NCBI GenBank assembly: GCA_035308965.1
Contig: DATGFN010000061.1
Coordinates: forward strand, 1-64,000
Source: DASYXZ01 sp035308965
Lineage (GTDB): Bacteria > Acidobacteriota > Terriglobia > UBA7540
Direction: 5' to 3'
DNA length: 64,000 nucleotides
The notes beneath the pieces are model-generated. The model did no database searches, was not told where the DNA came from, and saw only the letters and a program-made list of their open reading frames with translations. The position numbers were made by a program, and so were the translations under genes. This document shows positions 9,353 to 17,242 of the stretch, in pieces; position 1 is the stretch's first letter, and each line of letters starts with the position of its first letter.

Positions 9353-9913
9353 GTGGGTAGCAAAGAGTGTGCGCATTTCAGAGTCAGATGGCTTTTTGCT
9401 CGGGGTGAATGAGCATTTTCGCTCGATGCCTCTCTGCCCCCCGAACTATTTGGCAAGAGCTTAGGTTTGTGCGCCAGTCGATGGCATAGGCCGTGATGTT
9501 GTCGAATGTAACCCTGTGTAAGTCGAGTCTGCACTGCAATGTGCTTCCACAGTTCGCCCCATCGGGGTGCCGTTTTCTGCTGAGAAAAGGGGCTGTATTT
9601 ACCTGATTAGCCCCTCGCGCTATTTGAGTGGTTTTTCTGAGCCCAAGAACTGAGCATCAGATAAGCAGCCGGACCTGCGGTTGTGACAGGCGCATGATGG
9701 GTTTGATCGCACATTGGCAGCGGAGAGTTTTGGAACACTAGCTTGCCGATAGAAAATCGTGCTGGCTTCCCCCCCACAGCTTCGCTTACCAGAATCTCCA
9801 GCCCTAGATTCCAGCCCGTGATTGGCCCACCTCACGCGTGTTTAGAGGGGTATTGGTGTTTCCCTTCGTCCGTGGAAGTCGTTGTAAACACTGATTAGGC
9901 GAACCTTGACACA
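9353..9913. other. Non-coding stretch before tRNA remnant
   Basis: About 560 bases without a credible gene. It ends at the tRNA 3' fragment and may be the edge of an old integrated element. Confidence 0.35.
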
Positions 9914-9950
9914 GTAGAGGTCAACGGTTCGAGTCCGTTCGGGCCTACCA
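9914..9950 (+). repeat. tRNA 3'-end remnant (possible att site)
   Basis: The sequence has a T-arm stem AACGG (9923-9927), loop TTCGAGT (9928-9934) and CCGTT (9935-9939). It continues with a 7-nt acceptor strand CGGGCCT (9940-9946), discriminator A and encoded CCA (9948-9950). No matching 5' acceptor (AGGCCCG), D-arm or anticodon arm lies upstream, so this is not a complete tRNA. Integrases commonly leave a tRNA 3' end as an attachment-site copy. The acceptor sequence would suit a tRNA-Trp, but that is a guess. Confidence 0.65.
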
Positions 9951-10070
9951 CGGTTTTTTCAATGCAGCCTCGGCGGGTAGAGCGTCCCGAAGCGCTGGGC
10001 GGCACTTAAAGCGGTGTGGACCAAGGGTCACACTCACCTGCGGAAGGCGGCCCGTAAGTCTGCGCGCATG

Positions 10071-11369
10071 TCAAGATGTGATGATCATCCCCACCGCTGC
10101 AGCAGTCATGACACCAAAGGTAGCCCAGCCTAAATACTTGAGCAGCGGCGGGTTCGCTCGCTTCCCCATTACTTTGTGGCTGCTGGTCAGGAGGATGACG
10201 AGCAGGATTAAAGGCGGCGCCGACAGGCCATTGACGACTGCCGACCAGAAAAGCATTTTCACCGCGTTGAAACCCGCGAAATCCAACATCAGACCTAACG
10301 CCATCGCCACAGCCATCACGGCATAGAATTTGCCCGCGATTTTTGGCTTGTCAGCCAACGAGCCACGCCACGTCGCCCCTTCCGAAACCGCATAAGCGCA
10401 TGATCCCACGAGGACCGGCACTCCCAACATTCCAGTGCCAATCAAGCCCAGCGTGAAGAGGAGGTAGGCCCCATTGCCGGCGAGCGGGCGCAACGCTTCG
10501 GCGGCCTCTTGTGCAGTTGCGATATCCGTTTGCCCGTGAGCATGTAAAGTAGCGGCAGTGGTCAAAATAATGAAATACATGATGAAATTCGAGAAGAACA
10601 TACCCACGACTGTGTCGGCCCGGGCGCTTCTCAATTCGCCAGAGGTTGCGCCTTTGGGGTCGGCGAGCAGTCGGCCCTTGGCTCGCCCTTCTTCCACCTC
10701 CTCGGCTGCCTGCCAAAAGAACAGGTAGGGAGAAATCGTAGTTCCCAAAATAGCCACCAACACTGCCAGGAATCCACGTGACCACTCCAGATGGGGCACG
10801 AACGTCACCGCCAGCGTGTGCCGCCAATCCACATGAGCGTAAAACGAAGCGAGCACATAGGCGAACAAGACGAGCGTCATCCACTTAAAAACTCGAGCGA
10901 AGAGCTTGTAAGAGCTCCATAACAGCAGGACCATGATGAAAAACGCATAGACTGGAATCCAGATCAATGATCGAACTCCTGTGACGAGCTTCGTTGCCTC
11001 AGCCATCCCACCGAGATCAGCGCCAATGTTGATGACGTTTGCGATGACGAGAATCGAGCAGGCTGTCCAGAGCACCCAGCGCGGATAGTAAATCCGGACC
11101 GCGTCTGCCAGACCGCGTCCCGTAACCATGCCCAGCCGTGCGGACATGAGTTGGACCGAAGCCATCAGCGGAAACGTGATCAACGCAATCCAAAGCGTCG
11201 CATATCCGTAGGCCGCTCCTGCAACGGAATAGGTTGAGATTCCCGACGGATCATCGTCGGCCGCCCCGGTGATCAATCCCGGTCCCAAGACCGCGAAGGA
11301 TCTCCTCAGAAAATTGGATTCCTTGCTATTTTTCTTGTTCTTGGTCGAAGCAATGTTTTTTGGCGCCAT
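10071..11369 (-). CDS. NRAMP-family divalent metal transporter, atypical motifs
   Basis: A 432-residue polytopic membrane protein of about 11 helices in the NRAMP fold. The helix-1 metal motif, normally DPGN, reads DPSG here (GAADDDPSGIST). In helix 6 the usual MPH motif reads ISPY (ILGTTISPYLFFWQ). Loss of the Asn and of the Met sulfur ligand suggests selectivity unlike classical Mn/Fe NRAMPs, closer to NRAMP-related Mg-type or uncharacterised soil-bacterial members. The gene starts 27 nt after the EVE/HNH gene on the same strand but lacks a clear ribosome site. Confidence 0.88.
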   Translation of the reverse strand: MAPKNIASTKNKKNSKESNFLRRSFAVLGPGLITGAADDDPSGISTYSVAGAAYGYATLWIALITFPLMASVQLMSARLGMVTGRGLADAVRIYYPRWVLWTACSILVIANVINIGADLGGMAEATKLVTGVRSLIWIPVYAFFIMVLLLWSSYKLFARVFKWMTLVLFAYVLASFYAHVDWRHTLAVTFVPHLEWSRGFLAVLVAILGTTISPYLFFWQAAEEVEEGRAKGRLLADPKGATSGELRSARADTVVGMFFSNFIMYFIILTTAATLHAHGQTDIATAQEAAEALRPLAGNGAYLLFTLGLIGTGMLGVPVLVGSCAYAVSEGATWRGSLADKPKIAGKFYAVMAVAMALGLMLDFAGFNAVKMLFWSAVVNGLSAPPLILLVILLTSSHKVMGKRANPPLLKYLGWATFGVMTAAAVGMIITS

Positions 11370-11396
11370 TTCAATTGGAAGGGATTTTCTATGTCT

Positions 11397-12440
11397 TCAG
11401 AAGATCATCATTCTCACGGGTTCCAGGAATACTGATGCTACGTCACTCAAAATCCATAAAATAAAGAGGGTAGTGCGCAGTAGAACTGCATCTCGATGAT
11501 AGTCCAAGAAGTGCTTCTGGCCCTCCGTAAACGGGCCGACATTCACGACACGATTCGTGGCAACACCCATTCGCTCCAGTGAAGCTTTATGGGCCACTGG
11601 GGAAACGATGAGTTCTCCCGAATCCTCAAAGCTGATGAATCCACGGTCAAATAGATGGTCAACCGACGGCGTGAGGAGAAGCCCATTCTCGCCTTCCAGT
11701 CGTTCGAGATCGGTCGAGTCTCGCCACGGCTTGCAGTGGCTGGCACGCAGGTGCACGGGGTTCTCGACGAGCGTGATGCGGCACCGGTGCTCGATCCGCA
11801 TAACGCGCTCCTTGAATATTCCTTGGCCTCGTCTAGCCATGATAAGTGCGATGCGCTCCGTCTCGTCAAGGCGCGGATTCCCTTCGACTTCTTGTTCCAG
11901 GTGATGTTCCCACACGTCAATATCCCCATTTATCACCTGAGCGGAGATCGTGTCGTTCCTTTGCTCTGCCTGCGCCGCAACTCTGGCTGACTCCGGGCCG
12001 ATCAGTTGGAGGAGCAAATCGGCCATAACGGTTGGCACTTCGGCGAGGTACAGACCCTGCAACCCATCCCCGCTTGAGCGCAATGGCGAGTAGCGATTCG
12101 GCAAGGAGTCCCGCAACAAATCCATGTGATCCTTGGGGCGGACTTGGTTAATCAGCCGCGTGAATTTCACCCGTACCCGCCATCCCACCATTTCCCAGTT
12201 CATACCAGCCTGTCCAAATTCGGCCGGCTTAGGGCTTTCGTAGCAGTAGGACACCGCGATGCCGATGGCAACGATGCGGGTATCCACGAACGAGAAGACC
12301 ATGTCTCCTGGCGTTACTTCCCGCATCGATTCGTAAAAGGGGTTGCGGGCGTGGTTCGCGTTGCGTTTGGGAGACCACAGGTAACCGCCGCCGATCTCTT
12401 GACGGTGCGTCTGGTTTTGATTTACCCACCAATACCGCAT
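11397..12440 (-). CDS. EVE-like domain + HNH endonuclease, putative modification-dependent restriction enzyme
   Basis: The N-terminal part beginning MRYWWVNQNQTHRQEIGGGY, with LWSPKR and PGDMVFSFVD, resembles EVE/PUA-like modules that bind modified bases. The C-terminal part holds an HNH block: HLRASHCKPWRDS, then ENGLLLTPSVDHLFDRG and ISFEDSGEL. This is the arrangement of modification-dependent restriction endonucleases that cleave foreign modified DNA. An upstream in-frame start at 12476 exists, but 12440 fits the domain start and has AAGAGA ahead. The last 30 residues (LLRTTLFILWILSDVASVFL) are unusually hydrophobic. An XRE regulator gene lies 150 nt upstream on the same strand. Confidence 0.8.
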   Translation of the reverse strand: MRYWWVNQNQTHRQEIGGGYLWSPKRNANHARNPFYESMREVTPGDMVFSFVDTRIVAIGIAVSYCYESPKPAEFGQAGMNWEMVGWRVRVKFTRLINQVRPKDHMDLLRDSLPNRYSPLRSSGDGLQGLYLAEVPTVMADLLLQLIGPESARVAAQAEQRNDTISAQVINGDIDVWEHHLEQEVEGNPRLDETERIALIMARRGQGIFKERVMRIEHRCRITLVENPVHLRASHCKPWRDSTDLERLEGENGLLLTPSVDHLFDRGFISFEDSGELIVSPVAHKASLERMGVATNRVVNVGPFTEGQKHFLDYHRDAVLLRTTLFILWILSDVASVFLEPVRMMIF

Positions 12441-12592
12441 GGCGATTCTCTTGAAGTTGGTAGCCTTCCGGAGCAATCAACCACAGGAATTCCCGTACAA
12501 AGCTTCCCAGTCGGCCGGTCCCAGAGGCTTCGAGGACTGTATCACCACGATCAAGCCTGGGCAAGACGGCCCTGCGGTTTCGGAAGCGCGGC

Positions 12593-12853
12593 TCAGCTAA
12601 CAAAGAAGTTCAGCATCTTGTCGTACAGGCGGGCGAATTCCTGGAGTTCGACCGTGTCAACCGTTCGTTCTCCGCTTTCACATTTCGAAACGAACGATTG
12701 TGGGCGAGGCAATCTGCGTGAAACCTGAACTTGAGTGAGGTGTGCATCGCGGCGTGCCTGGCGTAGGCGTTCCAAGAAATCGCGGCATCGCTGGCGGTAG
12801 GCGGCATCTTTCAAGATGGGCAGAATTATGGCGAGCCGCGACTCAATATCCAA
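12593..12853 (-). CDS. XRE-family HTH regulator, probable controller of the restriction gene
   Basis: An 86-residue protein with a Cro/C1-type HTH: ARRDAHLTQVQVSRRL, PQSFVSKCESGERTVD and VELQEFARLY. Small XRE proteins next to restriction genes often act as controller proteins. It precedes the EVE/HNH gene on the same strand with a gap of about 150 nt. The role in control is inferred from position. Confidence 0.82.
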   Translation of the reverse strand: MDIESRLAIILPILKDAAYRQRCRDFLERLRQARRDAHLTQVQVSRRLPRPQSFVSKCESGERTVDTVELQEFARLYDKMLNFFVS

Positions 12854-13033
12854 TGCGTTACCTTGTCCGGCCGGTCAGCCCACCGCGGCGCTGATCCCCG
12901 CGCGTTCCAGTTGGCGTTAAAAATCAACTGGTGAGACGGGGCTTGAATTAGGAAACAGAAATGGTTTTAGCTGGCTGAGTCGAATATATACGCCCGAAGC
13001 TCAGTACGCGCGGGTAGATACCAACCCCGAAAC

Positions 13034-13076
13034 AAAAAGGCCGCCGTCCCAGCTTTTAAAAACTGCGTTGGCGGCC
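13034..13076 (-). terminator. Intrinsic terminator of the NHL-repeat gene
   Basis: On the minus strand GGCCGCC (13076-13070) pairs with GGCGGCC (13045-13039), with further pairing inside, and TTTTTG follows. It sits 20 bp after the stop at 13097. Confidence 0.8.
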
Positions 13077-13096
13077 TCTGATTTGTGCCATGTCTT

Positions 13097-15097
13097 CTAG
13101 CGAATTGAAATAGTCACATCGTGAGTCGTACCGTCGTTGATCGTTGTGCGCAGCAAGTAAGTCCCTGTGACAAACCCCGAGGTGCTCAGGTTGTAGATGT
13201 ACTGTCCCGAGGTCGGATCGAACCGGAAGAGCGTCCCGGAATTGCTCGATCCGGAAGGTAATGTGTTTACGGTTTCATCCACAGTACCCGTCGGCGTTGT
13301 GAGAATGAGATGCACCTGCAAATTCGCTACGGCATTTGTGATGATCGTTGCGTCCGCTGCTGTCAACGCAAACTTGACGGGAATAGTACGGCCGGACTGA
13401 AACAGCGACGCGCCGCTATTCAGTATGGGCATGAAGTAGCCGTTGAAGTTGTAAACCGCCTGCACATTGAAGTTTTTTTGGCTCTGATTGCCGGTGTGGT
13501 CTGTGGCAGTAAACGCAATAAGTGTTATGCCCGGTGAGAACAAACTCGGCGCATTGTTGGTGATGGTCGGGCTTGGATCGCAAGTGTCCATTGCCGAGGC
13601 GAAGCCGGAGAGGTTAACCGTCGCGCCAGAAGCGCTTGCCGCAGGCAGCGAAACCGTGATGCCGGTCTGGGAAAGAGAGAGAACGGGAGGTGTGGTGTCT
13701 TGAACCGTGACGTGGGTCGTGGCCGAAGAGCTGAGGCCGGCGGGGTCGGTAACCGTCAGAGTATAGGCCGTTGTGCCCAGCGGTGCTGTAACTATCGCGG
13801 TTGCAGCCGTGCCCACGACGGTATTGCCAGGGCCGGCCCAACTGTAGGTCAGCGCGTCTCCGTCAGGGTCGCTCGAAGCGGAGCCATTCAGGGTCACCGT
13901 AGCGCAGTTGTGGGCTGTGCACTCAACTGTTTGGTCGCCTCCCACCCGAGCTACAGGAGATTGGTTCGATGTGATGCCCACTTCGCGGATGCGCTCGTTG
14001 CAGGTGTCCGCGATGTAGAGGTTGCCCGCGCTGTCCAGCCCCACGCCATAGGGACAGCGGAGTTCCGCGCTGATGGCCGGGATGTTGTCCCCGTTGTAGC
14101 TGCCTGTGCCGGTGCCCGCCACGGTGGTGATGGTGCCGCTGGCGTCCACCTTGCGGGTGCGCTGGTTGCTGGCGTCGGCAATGTAGAGGTTGCCGGCGCT
14201 GTCCACCGCCACGCCAACAGGATAGTAGAGTTCCGCGCTGGTGGCTGCGATGTTGTCCCCGTTGTAGCCCCCTGTGCCGGTGCCCGCCACAGTGGAGATG
14301 GTGCCGCTGGCGTCCACCTTGCGGATACGCGCGTTGAACTGGTCCGCAATGTAGAGGTTGCCCGCGTTGTCCACCGCCACGGCAAAGGGATAGGCGAGTT
14401 CCGCGTTGGTGGCCGGGCCCCCGTCTCCGCTGTAGCCCAGAATCCCGTTGCCCGCCACGGTGGTGATGGTACCGCCTGCGTCCACCTTGCGGATACACTG
14501 GTTGTTACGGTCCGCGAAGTAGAGGTTGCCGGCGCTGTCCACCGCCACGCCAAAGGGGCTGTCGAGTTCCGCGCTGGTGGCCGGGCCCCCGTCTCCGCTG
14601 TAGCCATAAGTCCCGTTGCCCGCAACGGTGGTGATGATGCCGTCGGTACCCACCTTGCGGAGGCGAAAGTTATCAGTGTCCGCGATGTAGACGTTGCCCG
14701 CGCTGTCTACCGCCACGCCATAGGTAAGGGCGAAATTGGCGCTGGTAGCCGGGCAGCCGTCTCCCACGGAGTCGGTTTGTCCGGCGCAACCGGTGCCACC
14801 CCCTGCGAAGGTGGTGATGGTGCCGCTGGTACTCACCTTGCGGACGCGCGAGTTGCTAGTGTCCGCGATGTAGACGTTGCCCGCGCTGTCTACCGCCACG
14901 GCAATGGGGTCACGGATTTCGGCGCTTGTGGCGGGACCGTTGTCCCCGCGATAGTCCGCAGTTCCGTTGCCCGCCACGGTGGTGATGATGGAGGCAGGGG
15001 TGATGCTTTGCGCCACTGTCAGGACAGATCTCAGTATGAGTATCACTGCGAAAACCGCCGCAATAATCGTGACGGTTACAAATCTGGAGCGCTTCAT
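13097..15097 (-). CDS. Secreted NHL-repeat protein with PKD, HYR and PxKF-like C-terminal domains
   Basis: From the ATG at 15097 (AGGAGACTCCCC ahead) the 666-residue product begins with a signal peptide, MKRSRFVTVTIIAAVFAVI. Six NHL-type repeats of 55-61 residues follow, each with ITTVAGNGT and VAVDSAGNLYIADxxNxRIRKV blocks, probably forming a beta-propeller. Next come a PKD-like domain (GSASSDPDGDALTYSW), a HYR-like domain (DTTPPVLSL to FTATDHTGNQ) and a C-terminal module with IPVKFALT. Such proteins are extracellular or surface-bound and usually of unknown role. The in-frame upstream extension to 15238 lies in the structured leader and is unlikely to be translated. Confidence 0.88.
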   Translation of the reverse strand: MKRSRFVTVTIIAAVFAVILILRSVLTVAQSITPASIITTVAGNGTADYRGDNGPATSAEIRDPIAVAVDSAGNVYIADTSNSRVRKVSTSGTITTFAGGGTGCAGQTDSVGDGCPATSANFALTYGVAVDSAGNVYIADTDNFRLRKVGTDGIITTVAGNGTYGYSGDGGPATSAELDSPFGVAVDSAGNLYFADRNNQCIRKVDAGGTITTVAGNGILGYSGDGGPATNAELAYPFAVAVDNAGNLYIADQFNARIRKVDASGTISTVAGTGTGGYNGDNIAATSAELYYPVGVAVDSAGNLYIADASNQRTRKVDASGTITTVAGTGTGSYNGDNIPAISAELRCPYGVGLDSAGNLYIADTCNERIREVGITSNQSPVARVGGDQTVECTAHNCATVTLNGSASSDPDGDALTYSWAGPGNTVVGTAATAIVTAPLGTTAYTLTVTDPAGLSSSATTHVTVQDTTPPVLSLSQTGITVSLPAASASGATVNLSGFASAMDTCDPSPTITNNAPSLFSPGITLIAFTATDHTGNQSQKNFNVQAVYNFNGYFMPILNSGASLFQSGRTIPVKFALTAADATIITNAVANLQVHLILTTPTGTVDETVNTLPSGSSNSGTLFRFDPTSGQYIYNLSTSGFVTGTYLLRTTINDGTTHDVTISIR
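13967..14986 (-). repeat. Six tandem DNA repeats (168-183 bp) encoding NHL blades
   Basis: The propeller region consists of tandem units of mostly 168 bp with very similar DNA, for example repeated forms of GTAGAGGTTGCC and CCGCCACGGTGGTGATGG. Such arrays can expand or contract by recombination. Confidence 0.85.
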
Positions 15098-15124
15098 GGG
15101 GAGTCTCCTAAATGGATTCAGATA

Positions 15125-15228
15125 GGCAGGAACGATGAGGGAGGATGCCAGGGCGAAAGTCCCGATCCTCACGGTGGCCACCGCAGTGAGCCCTGGTGGC
15201 TCCTGCCGTATATGGGCTTTTTCAGCCC
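15125..15228 (-). promoter_or_regulatory. Candidate structured leader RNA of the NHL gene
   Basis: The minus-strand leader can fold as a hairpin GGGCT/AGCCC (15228-15214, loop GAAAA) followed by a three-way junction. Its closing stem is GGCAGGA (15207-15201) with TCCTGCC (15131-15125). Arm 1 is GCCACC (15200-15195) with GGTGGC (15182-15177). Arm 2 is GAGGAT (15170-15165) with ATCCTC (15146-15141), containing a further GGG/CCC stem. It ends 28 nt before the start codon. It matches no riboswitch class I can name; I compared it from memory with c-di-GMP, cobalamin, TPP, glycine and fluoride types. Confidence 0.5.
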
Positions 15229-15442
15229 GAGCGTGCAACTTCTGTTGCCAGCCGCCGGTTAGATCGTTGGTGAAATGAACGCAAGAAATCGGGGGCGCTT
15301 GCTAATTTAATGCTCGAACCTCGTGGCTCAATCACTTCTTCACTTTGGGACGCGGCAATCCACCTGAATAAGGGACAAGCCCCCTTCTCGACAAATTGCC
15401 CAAAATCGCCTCTATTGGAAATTTCCCAGGGTAACTGATTAC

Positions 15443-15471
15443 TGAATATCAATAATCTGTTGACTTGTCAA
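15443..15471 (-). promoter_or_regulatory. Promoter of the NHL gene
   Basis: On the minus strand TTGACA (15471-15466) and TATTCA (15448-15443) are 17 bases apart in an AT-rich block. Transcription from here would give a leader of about 340 nt before the start at 15097. Confidence 0.6.
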
Positions 15472-15561
15472 GAATTAAATATATATATTCAAAAAGGGAC
15501 TGGAGACAGGCGGTTGTGATCAAATGGCAAGAGATGGCACGGTGAATCTCGATAGCGACGC

Positions 15562-16422
15562 TCAGAATCGTAAATCAGGCAAAGATCCCGGAGCGTTGAC
15601 ATCTGTCGAGACGCTAACCTCTCGCCAGCGTTCTGCATCGGCTGCGCGCGTTGCCTCTGCCTCGCCAGCATACCTAACCGCGTCACTGCCCAACAGGAGA
15701 TGTGCAGGCAGACGATCGCTGGAAACCAGACGTAGGATGAGCTGGGCCACTTTGACCGGATCGCTCGTCTCGTTGCCCCAATAAGACTTCAGCGCCTTGA
15801 TAACCGCGCCAACGGATGGTTCATAATCAGGGAGCAAGTCGGGTGTGTCTTTGTTCGCGCGAGCGCCCCAGTTCGTCCGCATACCGCCTGGTTCGAGCGC
15901 GCACACCTTGACGCCAAATGGAGCCACTTCCTGGGCGAGCGACTCGGTGAAACCCCCAACAGCCCATTTGGCGGCATGGTACCCAGTGCTTCCGGGACGG
16001 GCAAGGCGACCGCCCACTGACGATATCTGAAGGATGCAGCCGCTCTTTTGCTTTCGCATGATTGGAAGCGCAGCGCGGGTCATGTTTACGACACCAAAGA
16101 AGTTCGTATCGATCAATGCCTTGAACCTCTCTGAACTCAATTGTTCGAATGGTGCAATGTCGCCATATCCCGCGTTGTTCACGACGACATCTAGACGCGT
16201 GAACGCGCCCACCGCCACCCGCACCGCTGCAAGGGCCGCATCCTCGTCTGCCACGTCGAGTGGAGCGGTGCGAATCTGATCGCCGTATTTCTCCACCAGG
16301 TCAGCAAGGCGCCGAGGATCGCGGGCCGTGGCGACAAGGCGATCGCCTGAGGCGAGCACAGCTTCAGCGATATTGCGGCCCAAACCGCTTGCGCTGCCAG
16401 TCACCAACCAGACTTTAGACAT
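15562..16422 (-). CDS. Short-chain dehydrogenase/reductase
   Basis: A 286-residue classical SDR. It has the NAD(P)-binding TGSASGLG (8-15), NNAG (82-85), and the catalytic Ser134/135, Tyr148 and Lys152 (YHAAK). The PGG(M)RT segment follows the fold's usual PG motif. TARDPRR after strand 2 has basic residues consistent with NADP preference. Many close relatives are annotated only as SDR family oxidoreductases, and the substrate is unknown. It appears monocistronic. Confidence 0.9.
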   Translation of the reverse strand: MSKVWLVTGSASGLGRNIAEAVLASGDRLVATARDPRRLADLVEKYGDQIRTAPLDVADEDAALAAVRVAVGAFTRLDVVVNNAGYGDIAPFEQLSSERFKALIDTNFFGVVNMTRAALPIMRKQKSGCILQISSVGGRLARPGSTGYHAAKWAVGGFTESLAQEVAPFGVKVCALEPGGMRTNWGARANKDTPDLLPDYEPSVGAVIKALKSYWGNETSDPVKVAQLILRLVSSDRLPAHLLLGSDAVRYAGEAEATRAADAERWREVSVSTDVNAPGSLPDLRF

Positions 16423-16603
16423 AAAAACCCTCCATGCTGCTTTTGACCGATTGAGTACTCATGCAGCTTAGCGGTAAAGCACATGCCCCCGCAACTCAAC
16501 ATTGGCGGGGAGCAATTGCCGGAGCGAGCCATCAGAATTCGACTCCCTTTTGAATTGCTCCTAACGACTAGATCGAGAATCAACCTGGATTTAACCTCTA
16601 GCA

Positions 16604-17119
16604 CTAAAGTAGATGCTGGAATTCTGGGACGATGCGGAACGGCGGGTCGGCGGCGGTCACGGGCTGGGCGAGTTGGTCAATCAACTCCACGGATGCATTG
16701 CCTAAGAATTTGGCGGTTTCCGCGATGTGGGGGATACGTTCGGGAATAAAGCCCATCAGTCGAGCGCAAGTGGCATCAGCTGCGACTGGGTCGTCGGCAA
16801 GGATGATACGATTAAGATAGCGAGGCGTTCCCGCCAGTGGTCCGTTGCCTTCCATGGCCACGATACCATCGGCAATGACAAAATGAATCGGCACGGTGGC
16901 GCAGATATCCACAATGCTTTGCTGGATTCCCCTCCAATGCAAGATATTCTTGGGCCAGCCGTATTTTGAACCGGGCGCAACCCCAAACACGTTTTTCATG
17001 CTCAACGTGACACCGGCCCAGTGATGAGCTTTGACCTTGGGCATGGAGATGACAAAATCCGCTTCGACGACGGCGCCCGGCAGCCAGAGACGATCGAGGC
17101 AATTGTAGCTTGCGGTCAT
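16604..17119 (-). pseudogene. DUF362 protein, N-terminally truncated remnant
   Basis: The 171 codons match the C-terminal half of DUF362 proteins: ADFVISMPKVKAHHWAGVTL, SMKNVFGVAPGS, YGWPKN and DGIVAMEGNGP. Intact members carry about 150 more N-terminal residues. Here only 123 bases separate the frame from the divergent ankyrin gene, and they do not encode the missing part. The break probably marks the left edge of the accessory block 17.1-21.6 kb. Confidence 0.75.
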
Positions 17120-17242
17120 CTTGGACGGCAGTCAGAAGTTTATTGGTTTGGAGGCGTCACCAGGCTTGCAATAAAATAAGACAAATTCTTAATTTCTGCC
17201 CGTTGCAAAGCACCGTATATTTGATTCTAAGTTCGAGAGAAT

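Noticed and set aside
9860..9950. Complete tRNA gene
   Set aside because: Only the 3' part is present; no 5' acceptor, D-arm or anticodon arm can be paired.
12126..12728. 200-codon plus-strand frame opposite the EVE/HNH gene
   Set aside because: The minus strand carries clear HNH and EVE-like motifs; this frame has none.
15125..15228. Known riboswitch (c-di-GMP, cobalamin, TPP, glycine, fluoride)
   Set aside because: Conserved core sequences of these classes are absent, although the fold looks structured.
13700..15262. 520-codon plus-strand frame opposite the NHL gene
   Set aside because: It mirrors the NHL repeats, lacks a ribosome site and has an Arg/Val/His/Gly-rich composition without domains. 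It is a shadow of the minus-strand gene.
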